Below, in pieces: positions 43,549 to 55,000 of a DNA stretch of 64,000 bases (position 1 is the first letter of the stretch; every line of letters starts with the position of its first letter). The stretch is from Schistocephalus solidus (taxonomy: Eukaryota > Platyhelminthes > Cestoda > Diphyllobothriidea > Diphyllobothriidae): contig WEDG01001293.1 in the NCBI GenBank assembly GCA_017591395.1, positions 248,001-312,000 of the forward strand, read 5' to 3'. Position numbers and translations under genes: made by a program. The notes under the pieces were generated by a model. The model was given only the letters and a program-made list of their open reading frames with translations. It did not search any database and was not told where the DNA came from.

Positions 43549-43745
43549 TTAGCTCCGACATCGCAGTAATCAATCAATTTTTTGATGATGGACTGTAACT
43601 CAGACAGTGAGTAGCAATATGCTTCTTGTCCTTCGATGGTCACGTGAAAGCATCCACTCCTTCTTTTCCCTGGCACTGAAAATTTCGGCAGCCATTCACC
43701 CTTCTTCCTTTCCCTACCATTACTTCGGCTAGCAGCTTCATGTCC
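43549..43745 (-). other. Probable exon of an unrecognised gene
   Basis: A minus-strand frame ending in AGCTAACAG followed by GTACGC, a good donor at the low-coordinate end. It encodes a basic stretch GRERKKGEWLPKFSVPGKRR, then CFHVTIEGQEAYCYSL and SELQSIIKKLIDYCD. The composition looks like a real folded domain and unlike the transposon frames around it. I do not recognise the family. The acceptor and start are uncertain (an in-frame ATG lies at 43748). No continuing exon was found downstream, where LINE-B lies. Confidence 0.35.
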
Positions 43746-43749
43746 CAAT

Positions 43750-45934
43750 TTGTGGGACCCTCAATTTTCTTTTCTGTCTTATCTTACCAATTCCACTGAT
43801 TTCGTTGTCCTAGTTCCCTTTTTCTATTTGGTCGCATGAAAGCGTTCGCGCGGCACCCTGAGATGGTGACCACGTGCGTCTACAAAACTGTGGACACAAA
43901 CGTCATACCGGGCTACTTAGGAGCCCTGGATTTGTTTAGGCACGCCTATATAGCTCATCCCGTATGGCTGTAAACTTAATGATATCCCGGACCTTGTGGG
44001 CTGGTACGCAGATGTGAACGCCTCACACACATGCAGCGCCGGCTCAGTACATTTCTTAAATTTCCAATAGCATCCGTTGTGTTCACGCGGCCAGTCATGT
44101 CCAATTACCGCAGGCATGCTAATGAGTTCTGCAGTCAATTTAACTACTTTCCAACTACTTAATAAATAAATAGACAGTATTTAGGAATATAATGCTGGGG
44201 TACTCCTCTCCCGCCCTACCTCGTAAATATTCACTTGTGGCGGAATGAAGTGCTGTAATTTTAGCTTATAAAATATAACCAGCAAATTTGCTATATCCGA
44301 TTTTTATTTAAGTGCTTGAGGAAATTTTTCAAAGCAGCTGAATACAGATTATGGTTGGATCGTGGCATAATTGTCCTTCTGTACCACAAATGACCTTGTG
44401 CTTAAGTCCAGGAGGAACGTATTCCTGTGCCCTAATGTTAACCCCAAAACGAACCAAATCCATACTCTGGCCCTCACTCTAAGACTCCTGACCCTAATCT
44501 CAATCCAAGCTCAAAACCTTTTCAGAATTTAACACAAGGCCGCTTGCAATACCGAGGGTACTCATGCAGAGCCGTACCCAAGTTTGTTTTTACAGCTGTT
44601 CCAAAATCCCTATGAATTTCGAGATTAACTACCATATAGCTGTCAACGTTTCCAAATTTTGAACAAACAAGAGTTGTGTGCTGAATCATGGATTGATGCT
44701 GTTTGTTTCGATTTCAGTAAATAATTTTTCATTGTATAAGTTTCTTTTAGAGGGCAATAACAAAGAGAAGCAATTGTTAACACTTCCTCTAACCAAACTT
44801 GATCAATCGCGGAACGAGTTTACTCACGTTTCTTACCGGGAAAGGGGGGCATAGATACATCCTTGCAAAAAGTTGTCCTAGACTGCCAATGTCTCATATG
44901 ACTCCAAGGGGTCCTGTATTACCTCTCCTGTATTTTTAAACACTGATTAATCAGAGCTGAGTCTCATTTTCGTACTGCAGAATTTCTTCTTCACTGAGCC
45001 AGAAGAGTTAAATCCTTTAAACAGCACTAAATTTCCGTAATATTGAACGGCCTTCTTTGCGTCTTCTGCAGTTTCGGAATGGCATTATCAGACAGGTCGA
45101 TGGGTAGAGGCAGGTCTGTTGCTTCAACAAGTTGATTTTGGACCAGTGGAATGTTTGTGGAGTCGGGCCAAAATACTTGCTTATTCAGTCATAAATTTAT
45201 GAAATTTGAAGGCAGCAGATGACTTTTGGGTCACTGTCTACTACGCATGCTTTCGCAAAGAACCATTGTTGAGTTGTCACCGATTGCTCGGGTATTATCC
45301 GATGACGGTTTAGACAATCAGAACAATCATAATGAACAAGAAACCGACATATTAAACATGTTATTCTGTTAATTTTTAAATAAATTAAAGCCATTACACC
45401 AAATGTCAATACTTAAAATCTTGTCTGACAGCAACATTGCTCTATTTTTCAAGTCTTTGTAATGTCCAAAATTATATATTCTTAGCAGTTACTATCTACC
45501 GTTTTCTACTCTCTGTTGAGAAGCGAACAAGGAACGACGAAAACAAATAAGCCTTTCTAAGATCCGACCGTAATACCAGGGGCACATTCGATCTGCCAAA
45601 AAAGCCGGCAACAATGTATAGCCAGTTTCCGACAGTAAAGGTTTAACGAATTTTAATCAAACTGATACCCAACTAAGTCCATCAGGAAGCTAAAAAATTC
45701 ATCCTTTTGTAGTCTTTTGATGAGAGTTGAATTTATGAAAAGGATGTTTTCAGGTTGATTGTATACCAATAACGCCGCGTCTCAAAAAAAAATAATTATG
45801 GGTATTTAGGAGGAAACATCGAGGGACACCAGTTCAAACTGCTTAGCAGATGCCCGTTGGTTGTTGGCACACGAACGTCACCAAAAACAGACCAAAACTT
45901 CGACGTTTGAATATGTATTTCAAGAGCAGTTACT
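43750..45934. other. Unassigned region with one telomere-like repeat
   Basis: AT-rich. Apart from the telomere-like repeat at 44370-44640 I see no nameable feature. Confidence 0.4.
44370..44640 (-). repeat. Dispersed repeat with degenerate telomere-like tract
   Basis: Plus-strand blocks GCCCTAATGTTAACCCC, GGCCCTCACTCTAAGACTCC, GACCCTAATCTCAATCC, then AGAATTTAACACAAGGCCGC, the right-hand block shared with 25385 and 59640. Confidence 0.5.
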
Positions 45935-46439
45935 GCCCACCCAGGGTGTTGGGGTACTAGTTAGGGGAGGCACCACACAGGTAGCATTAGGTCGCTGCAT
46001 TTATCTCGTGCAGATGGTGAATGCTTCTGTGTCCGCCTCTACCTGGTATACAAGTCTCACCTTTGGCTCCTCTGAGCTGGATTCTGCTCAGCGGCCACAC
46101 CCCGGACAACCACCAAGACCGGTTGGCTAAACCACTTCAGGGTTTCCAGTGTTGTGTGTGTCTCCACGCTCGCTATGTCTGCTTCCTTCCCCTGCCCTTC
46201 CTCCTCTCTCCCCTCCTACCTGCCCACCCCCTCACCCTTCCCTCATTCCCGACGGTCGAAAAAGTCATACAGCGGGCGCGACAGCAGTCACATAGGCAGC
46301 CCAGGTGAATCGGTCGTTCTCTCGCTAAACCAATTCGTGACCCATAGCGGAGTTCAGTACCTGCCTGGGATTACTCAGTAGCCATATTTAGAGACAAAAC
46401 TGCTAACCCCCGCATTAGAAGAGGGCCCTGGCTGCTCGG

Positions 46440-49400
46440 GTGAGTCCGCTCACTCTAGCAGCCTAGAATGTTCGCTCGCTTTTAGAAAATTTGAGGAGCA
46501 ACCAACTGCAACGGAGGATGGCACTAGTCGCTCGGGAACTGGCACGCTACAAGGTGGACATCGCTGAACTCAGCGAAACCCGATTTTCTGAGCAAGGTGA
46601 ACTGGAGGAGGTGGGTGCCGGTTACACCTTCCTCTGCAGCAGCCCCCAGGCAGAACGAAACGAAACCGGCGTCACCTTTGCCACCCAGACCGACATCGTG
46701 GGACGTTTGGCCTGTCTGCCGCAGAACAGCAATGATCGTCTGATTAACCTCCTCCTGTCTCCTCGGTGAGACAAGTTCGCTACCATCGTCAGTATCTACG
46801 CCTCCCGCAATGACAGCTCCGATGAGGTAAAGAGCAAATTCTACGCGGATCTGCACGCCCTCCTGGCGACTGTGCCGAAGGTGGAGAAGTTGATTGTCCT
46901 TGGTGCTTTCAACGCCGGTGTCAGCACAATCAATACCATGTGGAGAGCAGTGCTGCCCCCCCCCAGTGCCTACGGCTTCAATGACAACAGCCTTCTCCTT
47001 CTACGAACCCGCGCAGAGCAGCACCTCATCCTGAGCAATACCTTATTCTGCCCTCCGATGCGACAGAAGGTGACCTAGATGCATCCCCAGTCAAGACACT
47101 GTCACCTGCGGGATTACGTTGTTGTCCGGAGACGAAACTAGGAGGACGTGGTGGTGCCAAGGGTGATCTCAGGTGCCGATGGATGGATCAACCATCGCCT
47201 CGTCATTCCCAAAATGAGGCTTCGTCTGCAAACACGCAGGAGACCCCAAGGTAAGCAACCAGCAGGTAAGTTAAATACCGTTTTGTTGAATGAGCCTGCT
47301 CACCATCTCCATTTCAGCAGTGAAATTGGTCCACCGGTTAGACAACCTTTCAGTCACTGACAAGAACGCCTCCGTGGAGAACCACTGGTGTCAACTGAAG
47401 GACGTGGTCCAATGCAACACCCTGGATGTCCTCGGCCGCGCACGTCATCAACACCAGGACTGGTTCGATGACAACGACGCAGCCACCAACGCTCTGCTCA
47501 CCAAGAATAACCGGTTGTACAAAGCCTACGCTGACTGCCCTACCGATGCAAACAAGGCAGCAATCTACCGAAGTCACCGTCTTGTGCAGCAGCGGCTGCG
47601 GGAAATGTAGGACGCCTGGATGGCTTGCAAGGCCCAGTAAATCCAAGGGTACGTGGACCGCAACGATTGGAAGAACTTCCTTGCTGTCATCAAGGCTGTC
47701 AACGGTCCACCGTCAAAGGAACAGTTTTTCTTCTCAGTGCTGATGGAACTACCCTACTCACAGAGGATACTAAAATTCTGAAGCGCTTGGCCGAACACTT
47801 TAAAAGCTTCCTTTACCACCCCTCCACCATCTCCGACGTCACCATCGACCAACTGCCTGAAGTAGAAACCAACACTGACGTTGATCTCCTGTCCTCTATC
47901 CAGGAAAACATCAGGGGCATGCAGAAACTCTCCAGCGGGAAAGCACATGGACCGGATGCGATCCCAGCTGAGATGTATAAGCATGGCGGCCCCCAACTAA
48001 TGCATCAGCTAACAACGCTCTTACAGGAGATATGGCGCCAAGGAAAGGCTACTTAGGATATCAAGGACGCCAAAATCGTCCACCTCTAAAAGCAGAAGAA
48101 GAACCACCAACTATGCGATAACCACCGAGGAATCTCGCTGTTCGATATTGACAGGAAAATCTTCTCCCACATTCTCCTCAACCGCTTTAACAACCACCTG
48201 GAACAAGGACTCATTCCGGAAAGTCAATGCGGCTTCCACCGTCACCACGGCACCACCGATATGGTCTTCACCGCGCGTCCGCTACAGGAGAAGCGCCAGG
48301 AGATGCGGACTCACCTGTACTCTACTTTCATGGAGCTGACTAAAGCCTTCGACACGGTGAATCTCGAAGGACTATAGAAGATCGTAAGAAATTCAGCTGT
48401 CCCGAGCGATCCATTTACATGATGCGTCAGCTCCATGATGGCATGATGGCGCGCGTCAGGGACAAAGGAGCCGTCTTAGAGGCATTCACAGTGACCAACC
48501 GAGTAAAGCAGGGCTGCGTCCTCGCGCCTACCTTCTTCAGTTTCATGCTCTCTGCCATGTTAATGGACGCCTAACGCGACGACCGCCCCAGGGTCCGCAT
48601 TGCCTACCGGATGGATGACCAACTCCTCACAACGGCGGATGCACTCATAGTCACATGTGTCAGCAGCCACCATCCACGAACTTCCCTTCGCTGACGACTG
48701 CGCACTCAATGCGATGAAAGAAGAGGAAATGCAAAGGAGCATGGACCTCTTCGCTGCCGCTTGTGACAATTTCGGACTTCACATAAACACTGAGAAAAAG
48801 GTTGTGATGCATCAGCCGCCGCCCAATACCATCTACACCGCAGCTCCCATCAACGCAACGACAGAAGAGGACATAAAAAGGAGCATGATCCTCTTAGCTG
48901 CCGCTTGTGACAACTTTGAACTGTTAACCAACAGGGAGACAACGGTGATAATGCACCAGCCACCACCCAACACCGCCTACAAAGGACCTTGCACCAATGT
49001 CAATGGCACCCAACTGAAAACCGTGGACATCTTTACCTACCTGGGAAACAACCTCTATCGAAGCACAAAAATCGATAACGAGATTGCCAACCGGATCGCC
49101 AAGCTTTCGGACGCATGCAGAATATCATCTGGAATCGACGCGGTCTCCACCTAAGCACCAAAGTCAAGATATAAAAAGCTGCAGTCTTGCCTAAACTGCT
49201 GTATAGAGCAGAGACCTGAATGGCCTACCAAAAACATGCATGGAAGCTCAACCACTTCCACATCAGCGGCCTTCGCTGAATACTGAAACTGAGATGGCAA
49301 GACAGGATCCCGGACACAGAACTGTTGTAACAAACACGCCTCCTCGACCTCCATGCCCTGCCGAGACAATTGCAACTGCACTGTAGTGACCAGCTCTTGA

Positions 49401-50027
49401 GAATGGACGACGAACGACTACCCAAGCAACTCTTCTATGGAGATATACCCTCGGGTTCCTTAAAGCAACTGCAGAGTAACCGGGTAAACTGGACAGACCT
49501 CACCCAGAACCGACCAGCCTGAAGACATGTGAAGCAATATATGAAGCCAACCTGATAGTCGCTATCAAGGCCAAAAGGGTGGCATGAAAGTCAGAAGCAC
49601 CTCGGACCATCACCTCCAATGCTCAAGCCCATCCAACATGCCTGCACTTTCAACACACCTTCCGCGGGTGAATCGGCCTGATCGGACACCTTCGGATGCA
49701 ATACAACAACAATCTGACAACATCAAATTCTGCGTCGCCACAATGTCGACAGCACTGATACCCCACGCACACCCTCCACTCCTGCCATTCCCATCACCAC
49801 TACCACGGAAGACAACCACCCAGCCATTCCCGACTTTCCTGACCACACTGAGCCTGCAACTTCACATCACGCATCGGCCTGATCGGTCACCTTCGAATCC
49901 ATCGCACATAGACGTCGTGAGCCACTGCCTAAGGCTCTACCATATAATCACCACGCCCGTATTCACTGCCCTCGCACACCTTATGGGTCTATTAGGCCAC
50001 ATGCGTCACCACGGTACCCTGCGGTGA
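46440..50027 (+). pseudogene. LINE-A endonuclease-RT-zinc finger protein, decayed
   Basis: Endonuclease: ELARYKVDIAELSETRFSEQ near 46540 (catalytic Glu kept), ATIVSIYASRN near 46780, LIVLGAFNAGVST near 46895, where the catalytic GDFN Asp is Ala, and WINHRLVIPKMRL near 47185, where the usual Asp before His is Asn. RT: SSGKAHGPDAIPAEMYKHGG near 47930, NHRGISLFDI near 48120, MELTKAFDTV near 48330, and the catalytic FADDCALNA at about 48690. This is followed by an in-frame 144 bp tandem duplication. C-terminus: [11 protein letters not shown] near 49290 and [15 protein letters not shown] near 49400. The fingers are heavily eroded (HLMGLLGHMRHH near 49980). About ten stops or frameshifts. Inactive. 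Confidence 0.75.
48720..49007 (+). repeat. 144 bp tandem duplication inside LINE-A RT
   Basis: GAAGAGG recurs at 48720 and 48864. The two copies encode parallel 48-residue segments with QRSMDLFAAACDNFG / KRSMILLAAACDNFE and MHQPPPNT in both. They stay in frame with each other and have diverged by many substitutions. Confidence 0.8.
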
Positions 50028-50099
50028 ACCACCGTAGGCTAAACGACATAAACTCACACTACCTCCACCAACATTTACAAATTACCCCCACCATCGTTG

Positions 50100-51265
50100 C
50101 ATACCTGAGACTAGTACGGTCTCCTAGACACCGTGTCTCGAATGCTGCCAAGTGGCGCTTACATCAGACCACGCCGTCAGCCCAGTGTGCGTTGTGCGTT
50201 AAGTTGCTGACCAGTGGGCTGGAAGTCAGATGGCGATGGCTACATCCTACCCCGTGGCTTTGGGAATCCTGGTGTGTGCGTTATGGGGCTGTGGCACGCG
50301 AAGACGGGTACGCCGACCCATCAGCCAGTGCGCCCACTCCCGCATCAGGTAGCTGACCGGCTCGGATGGTGGTCTGATTCAGGGCGTAGGGGAGAGACGG
50401 CTCAGCGCATTTGCCTCACTATAAACAATCTGGCGCGCTCGAAATTATCACGGTGCGCTACAAGCCATGGCTTGGAAGGTTTGAGAGAGAGCTACGCTTT
50501 ATTTTAAAAGTAAAATTCCAAAACTTTCAGCAAAAAATGTCCTCCATTCACCATGAATAAGGTTGGGCACACAAACCACACAACACCGGAAGATCACAAA
50601 TGAATAGCCGAAGAATGCATATATTGACATCATGAATAATCATCCTTGAATGTGTCTCAAAATGTCGACCAAATTGGACTTCTTTCAAAACAGTGCCAGC
50701 ATCATGCGCTGATGACCTCAACTTGTTGTTCGAATAAACAAATAGAGTTAAAATTCGGTATATAATGAGTGCAATAGGCTAACCGACGTACATATAAGAG
50801 GAATCACATGCGAATAGAGAGCAGAAAAGATGGTGGTTCAATTTCAAAAGCCCACACGTGTTGGTTGCCAACTGATGGGTAACTCGGACCGCATGGTAAG
50901 CGCAGTGTGTGTTTTTGCAGAGTGGCGGACTCGCGGACTGAGTGTCAGGCTGCAATGGCTCCTTCTTAGTGTGGCCTTTATGACGTGCCCACTCAACTGT
51001 GATTCAACCCACCCCTCCCTTGTGTTATAGTGTATTTGTTTGTGTCAGACCACAGTGGGTGGACCTGCACCCTTTCCCAGCTCTGGGCTTCTTGACTTTA
51101 TCTTCACACCGGGCCCATGTGAGGGAGTGGAACAGAGAGTGAGATAGATGCAGTGCATGTCTACTCTGCCTATAATCCATTGCAAGACATCATCCCCGCA
51201 CCACCCTGTTGTGGAGCACGCGGTGAACATAGTCGAAATCAACGATTGAACTGTCCATCCAGCTA
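50100..51265 (+). repeat. LINE-A copy 3 3' UTR, modules A and B with insertion
   Basis: Module A is about 50120-50482, with GTGGCTGACC-like and GATGGCTACATCC blocks and a CACTATAAACAATCTGGCGC junction. Module B is about 50873-51265 with GTCAGGCTGCAATGGCTCCT. The intervening 50483-50872 is unrelated AT-rich sequence with no coding motif. Confidence 0.65.
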
Positions 51266-51583
51266 TTCGGGTTGCCTTCCAGCTAGGGACCAAGAAGTTG
51301 TTTCCAATTTTGAATCTGTCGCGAGGCGGAGATTGTGATTAATCCTCACCATAAATATTTAACAAATAACCAGCTTGATGTAGAAACTAAGATGTGTTTG
51401 ATGCTTACACGTTGTTCTGTAACACATCCAAGCTAGCATTTTGCCTCAAATCATTTAAAAAGAGGTATACCTTTATAGGTTTGTACTGAATAGTATAAAA
51501 TTTTCAACATGAATATGAATATATATGCAAGGGGGATAAAATATAATAAAAGAAGGTTGTTTGCTCGCCGGAATCATGTTTTT

Positions 51584-51640
51584 TTTCGACTGAGCAATTG
51601 AATTCGTACTGGAGTCCATCGTCAGAGATAAAAGTGGTAA
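51584..51640 (-). ncRNA. Decayed hammerhead in left arm
   Basis: CTGACGA on the minus strand at 51625-51619, stem II closed by GACT/AGTC around a long loop (51618-51588), GAAA at 51587-51584. The sequence after GAAA is a poly-A run with no stem III or stem I partner, so it is unlikely to cleave. Confidence 0.45.
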
Positions 51641-51947
51641 CAAAAACAAGCAACAGTTATAGTGGGCAGAAGCGAATCAGACACCAGTGATGCCAGTCCA
51701 GAGGTGACTGCGCAGGTCTCTGTATGCCAGCGCCAGATCGATAAATCAATTGACCAAGTTCTCACCGGAGGCCCAGGTTTCAATCAATTCTCGGCTGGTC
51801 TTGCTTCTGGCGTGGGCAATTATCTCGGTCAATCGATTTATCGATCTGGCTCCGGTATACAGAGCCCTACGCAGTGCTTTCCGGACTGTAATCACTGGTG
51901 TGCGCTTGGTTCCTGCCCCCAATAACTGGTGCTTGTTTTTGTTGCCA

Positions 51948-52003
51948 CTTTTATCTCTGACGATGGACTCCAGTAAGAGTTCGAAAGTTCAGACGAATAA
52001 AGC
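51948..52003 (+). ncRNA. Hammerhead-like motif in right arm
   Basis: Stem I 5' strand ends TCT, then CTGACGA (51957-51963), T, stem II GGACTC/GAGTTC with loop CAGTAA (51965-51982), GAAA (51983-51986), GTTC, then AGA (51991-51993) pairing with TCT, with ATAAAG further out pairing with CTTTTAT. The core is complete, but stem III (A-GT-T) is not a perfect palindrome and stem I is short, so activity is doubtful. Confidence 0.5.
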
Positions 52004-52017
52004 CATGATTCCGGCAA

Positions 52018-55000
52018 ATGAACCATCTCTACTTATCCATACACCTGGAAGGCGAACATTCGCCTCAATTCGGGATTAAATATTCCTTCCCAAAGATTCC
52101 GTTTCAGAAACGGTTGGCAAGGAGCATTGGTCAAATATACCAATGTGCGTGCTTACGCTACTGTGAAAATTAAATTTAGGTGTTAAAACAGGTCTCTTCT
52201 TCCCTAATGGTTTACCCATCTTGCTCACAGAGACCACAATAGCTTCGAGCAGTCGTGCATGGTAGAAACGATGTTGTGGAGAAGGAGAACCATTCAGTAT
52301 CCTCCGTATTCCCACAGTTTTAACTAACATGCCTTGAGAAGGAGGTCGGTAGCAGCAAAAATCCAGCCATTTCGCGCCAGTACTACACATGATTCATATA
52401 GGATGCTATCATGTTCCAAACGAACCACAACTGCTCAGCTCCACATAAAATGCAGAAGATTATTTAGGTTAACTACGACGATGCTAGTGGCGCTGAAAGT
52501 TAAAGATCTTAACTGTGAATGTTAGGAGACTTCCCCCAGCGTAGTCCGACAGCCACATGACTATTATTCTTCCCAATAGAGACAGAGTGGTTCTGACTGG
52601 TAGCTTGTTTTTTCACCAATTCGAAATTCACATGAAGGACGTAAGGTTGCACGATGGCTGTATATGTGGTATATGTGCTGGGAACATTGTCATTTGGCTA
52701 CCATGACAAATAAATATTCATCTCTGAGCTTCTAACAAATACTTGAATTATTTCGCATGCAACAGTCTCTCAAAAGATGTCATCTTCTACTCTTAACAAT
52801 AAAGTTTCACCTTTCCGAAATCTCGGTGTTGACCTAGCTTCAGAGCCCTCATTAATCCTTCAAATCATTTTCTGATTTATTAAAATGAAATATTCGCGAT
52901 TTAAGATGCATCACCCATATTCCCTCTTTGGATATTGGCATCTTGTTAATGTTTTAGTCAAAACGTTCAAGCGCATCGTTCACCAGATTATTGAATATTT
53001 TCTTTACCTATCCTATTTTTCTCTAGCTTCTTTGGCATGGCTTTCGTCATATCTCCAGTTGCACGCCGATTTATCAGCGATGGTCTTATTATCTCTGGCA
53101 CGGTTTAAAATGTGCAATGATAGAAAAGTGTAGAAAAGAAGACCTAACTTGTCACACTGGCGATAATAGTTTTTGCAAATATCTCGATTTATTTTCAATT
53201 AGCCACCGTTTGTATTTTGGTATGCGTAATGGGCAAAAATTGTTTGCCCCAAATGTAAAAAATTGCTTCACAATATGACATATTTATTTCTCTCGCTTTT
53301 TCAGTGTACGTCTGTCCATTTTCGAGTACCTGTGGAATAATTTAAATAGCTCAAACGAATAGATGCTTATCCAAACTACCATATAGTTATCAGCCTACCC
53401 GGAACGATGAAGGAGCTACCAGGAGAATCCACCCTACTAAAGTTGTTCTGTCAAGAAGTGAGCAGTAACGGGGCCACAAGGATGGAACCATCCCAAGTTC
53501 TTAATGTGACGTATGCTCGCCTCATCAGATTCCGTGAGCATGCGAATAAGCAACTCTAGTCTACGTCTGCCAGTTTGCCGCTCTTCACGAATGCTTCGCC
53601 ACTCCATGCAACCACGTAACTCGAGAAGCTACCCATAATGACGTGGAAAAAAATATTTAACATTCCTCTCTAGCTGTCTCGTTATATTTGAATTCTTTGT
53701 GCCTACACTCTTTATAGTGTTTACGCTCACATAACAGATAGAATGAATCGTTAAAAAACGCCTCTATAATTAAAAATATAAAAGACCAGAAGGAACGAAT
53801 ACTATCACGTTCGTTAAAAGTTTCCACAAACAGTTAAACATTTGGCACCCAATGTAGCAGCCTTTGAGAATCCAACATAACTGAACACTAGCCACCTGTC
53901 TCTCAAGCTATCCTTTCACCTGTCACAAGGTTTTACGCATTTGGAGATGTAAACGACAATGGCTGCTAATGTTACAGAGACGCCAGGTCAATAGAACCGA
54001 ACCTTATGCCCTCACCTTAGAACTCTTACGACTATGCGCCATCACCATCAATTACGTCAATCAAGCAGCCTTTTCGCCTTGGGCGTGATCATGCACCTAA
54101 CAGCGACGGGCCAATAGCCGCGCCGCCCAAGAGGATGAGTGCCAAGAAATGCTGAAAGGATGGACAGCGATAGGCTGGTTAGCAGGTGCAGAGGTATTTA
54201 TTAGCCAATCAGCGCCAAGGACAGGAGGTCTGAAATGTACTCAGGCATGTTAGCAAGCATTTTAGGACTTGTCTAGAGGTTTGACTTTAGTCTCACACAC
54301 AATAATCAAATACTTCAATTTGGCCGTCGTCGGTGAGTTGTGTTCTGATCAGCACTTCCAAAACTTATTACATATTTCAAAGGACTGGAAAAAATTCCAA
54401 AAAATAATTAAGAGCAGGAGTATTCTTTTGTTTTTATAATCAAAAGTTTATTTGAAAAAGAAACTTTGCACTTCACTAGCAGTTTCACGATGTGCCCGTT
54501 TACTACCCACCAAGCTTAAAATTCTCCATTTGCCTTTCGTCTCCAATTTTGACTAATTTAAAAGACTAGTTCTAGTTCTGATATCCAAATGCTTGCTGTG
54601 AGTTTAGATTATTTTTATTTCTTGCTTTTGCTGAGTTACACGCAAAATTTCCAAAAATATTAACCAAACCGAAAGTCCGGATGCTTTACACCCAGTCCCC
54701 AGGTTCGAAAAGTGCTTGATGAAATATTCTTGAACCATTCGGATTTATGACGTTATGCTTCATCTAGCTGAAAAGCGACGGTGCCTTGAAGAACCTATGC
54801 ATAAAATGATGGTTTGAGAAATGTCTTCTAGCTATGGGTGCTTCTGGTCGCTGCCTTCTTAAAGTGGGCGACTAAGCTTTGAATTCATTTACAAGGGTCA
54901 CTTTGAGCAAGATGTCTCTTGATGAACTCAGAATACTTTTTCTTCCGGATCTATTAGATAGTTTTATCAACTGACAAAAAGTCGAATCAACACTGAAAAA

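Larger units (their letters stand above)
45940..51265 (+). mobile_element. LINE-A copy 3, longest copy (5' UTR to 3' end)
   Basis: About 5.3 kb on the plus strand: 5' UTR (45.94-46.44 kb, shared with copy 2), APE endonuclease (46.44-47.25), connector (47.3-47.7), RT (47.7-49.15), C-terminal linker (49.17-49.57), decayed fingers (49.6-50.02) and both 3' UTR modules. A block of about 390 bp (50483-50872) with no match in the other copies interrupts the 3' UTR between GGCTTGGAAGGTT and GTTGCCAACTGA, probably a later insertion. Confidence 0.75.
51567..52017. repeat. Inverted repeat with PLE-hammerhead arms
   Basis: Left arm 51567-51757 and right arm 51828-52017 are inverted copies of about 190 bp with roughly four of five bases alike, and a 70 bp spacer. 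Shared blocks include GCCGGAATCATG at the outer ends, ACTGGAGTCCATCGTCAGAG, ACCAGTGAT-CCAGTCC, and GATCGATAAATC at the inner ends. Each arm carries a CTGACGA hammerhead half-core. I infer two terminal repeats of a PLE joined head to head, or a foldback element. Confidence 0.7.

Noticed and set aside
53515..53560. CTGATGA motif on the minus strand
   Set aside because: No GAAA follows at a usable distance and no stem II forms.
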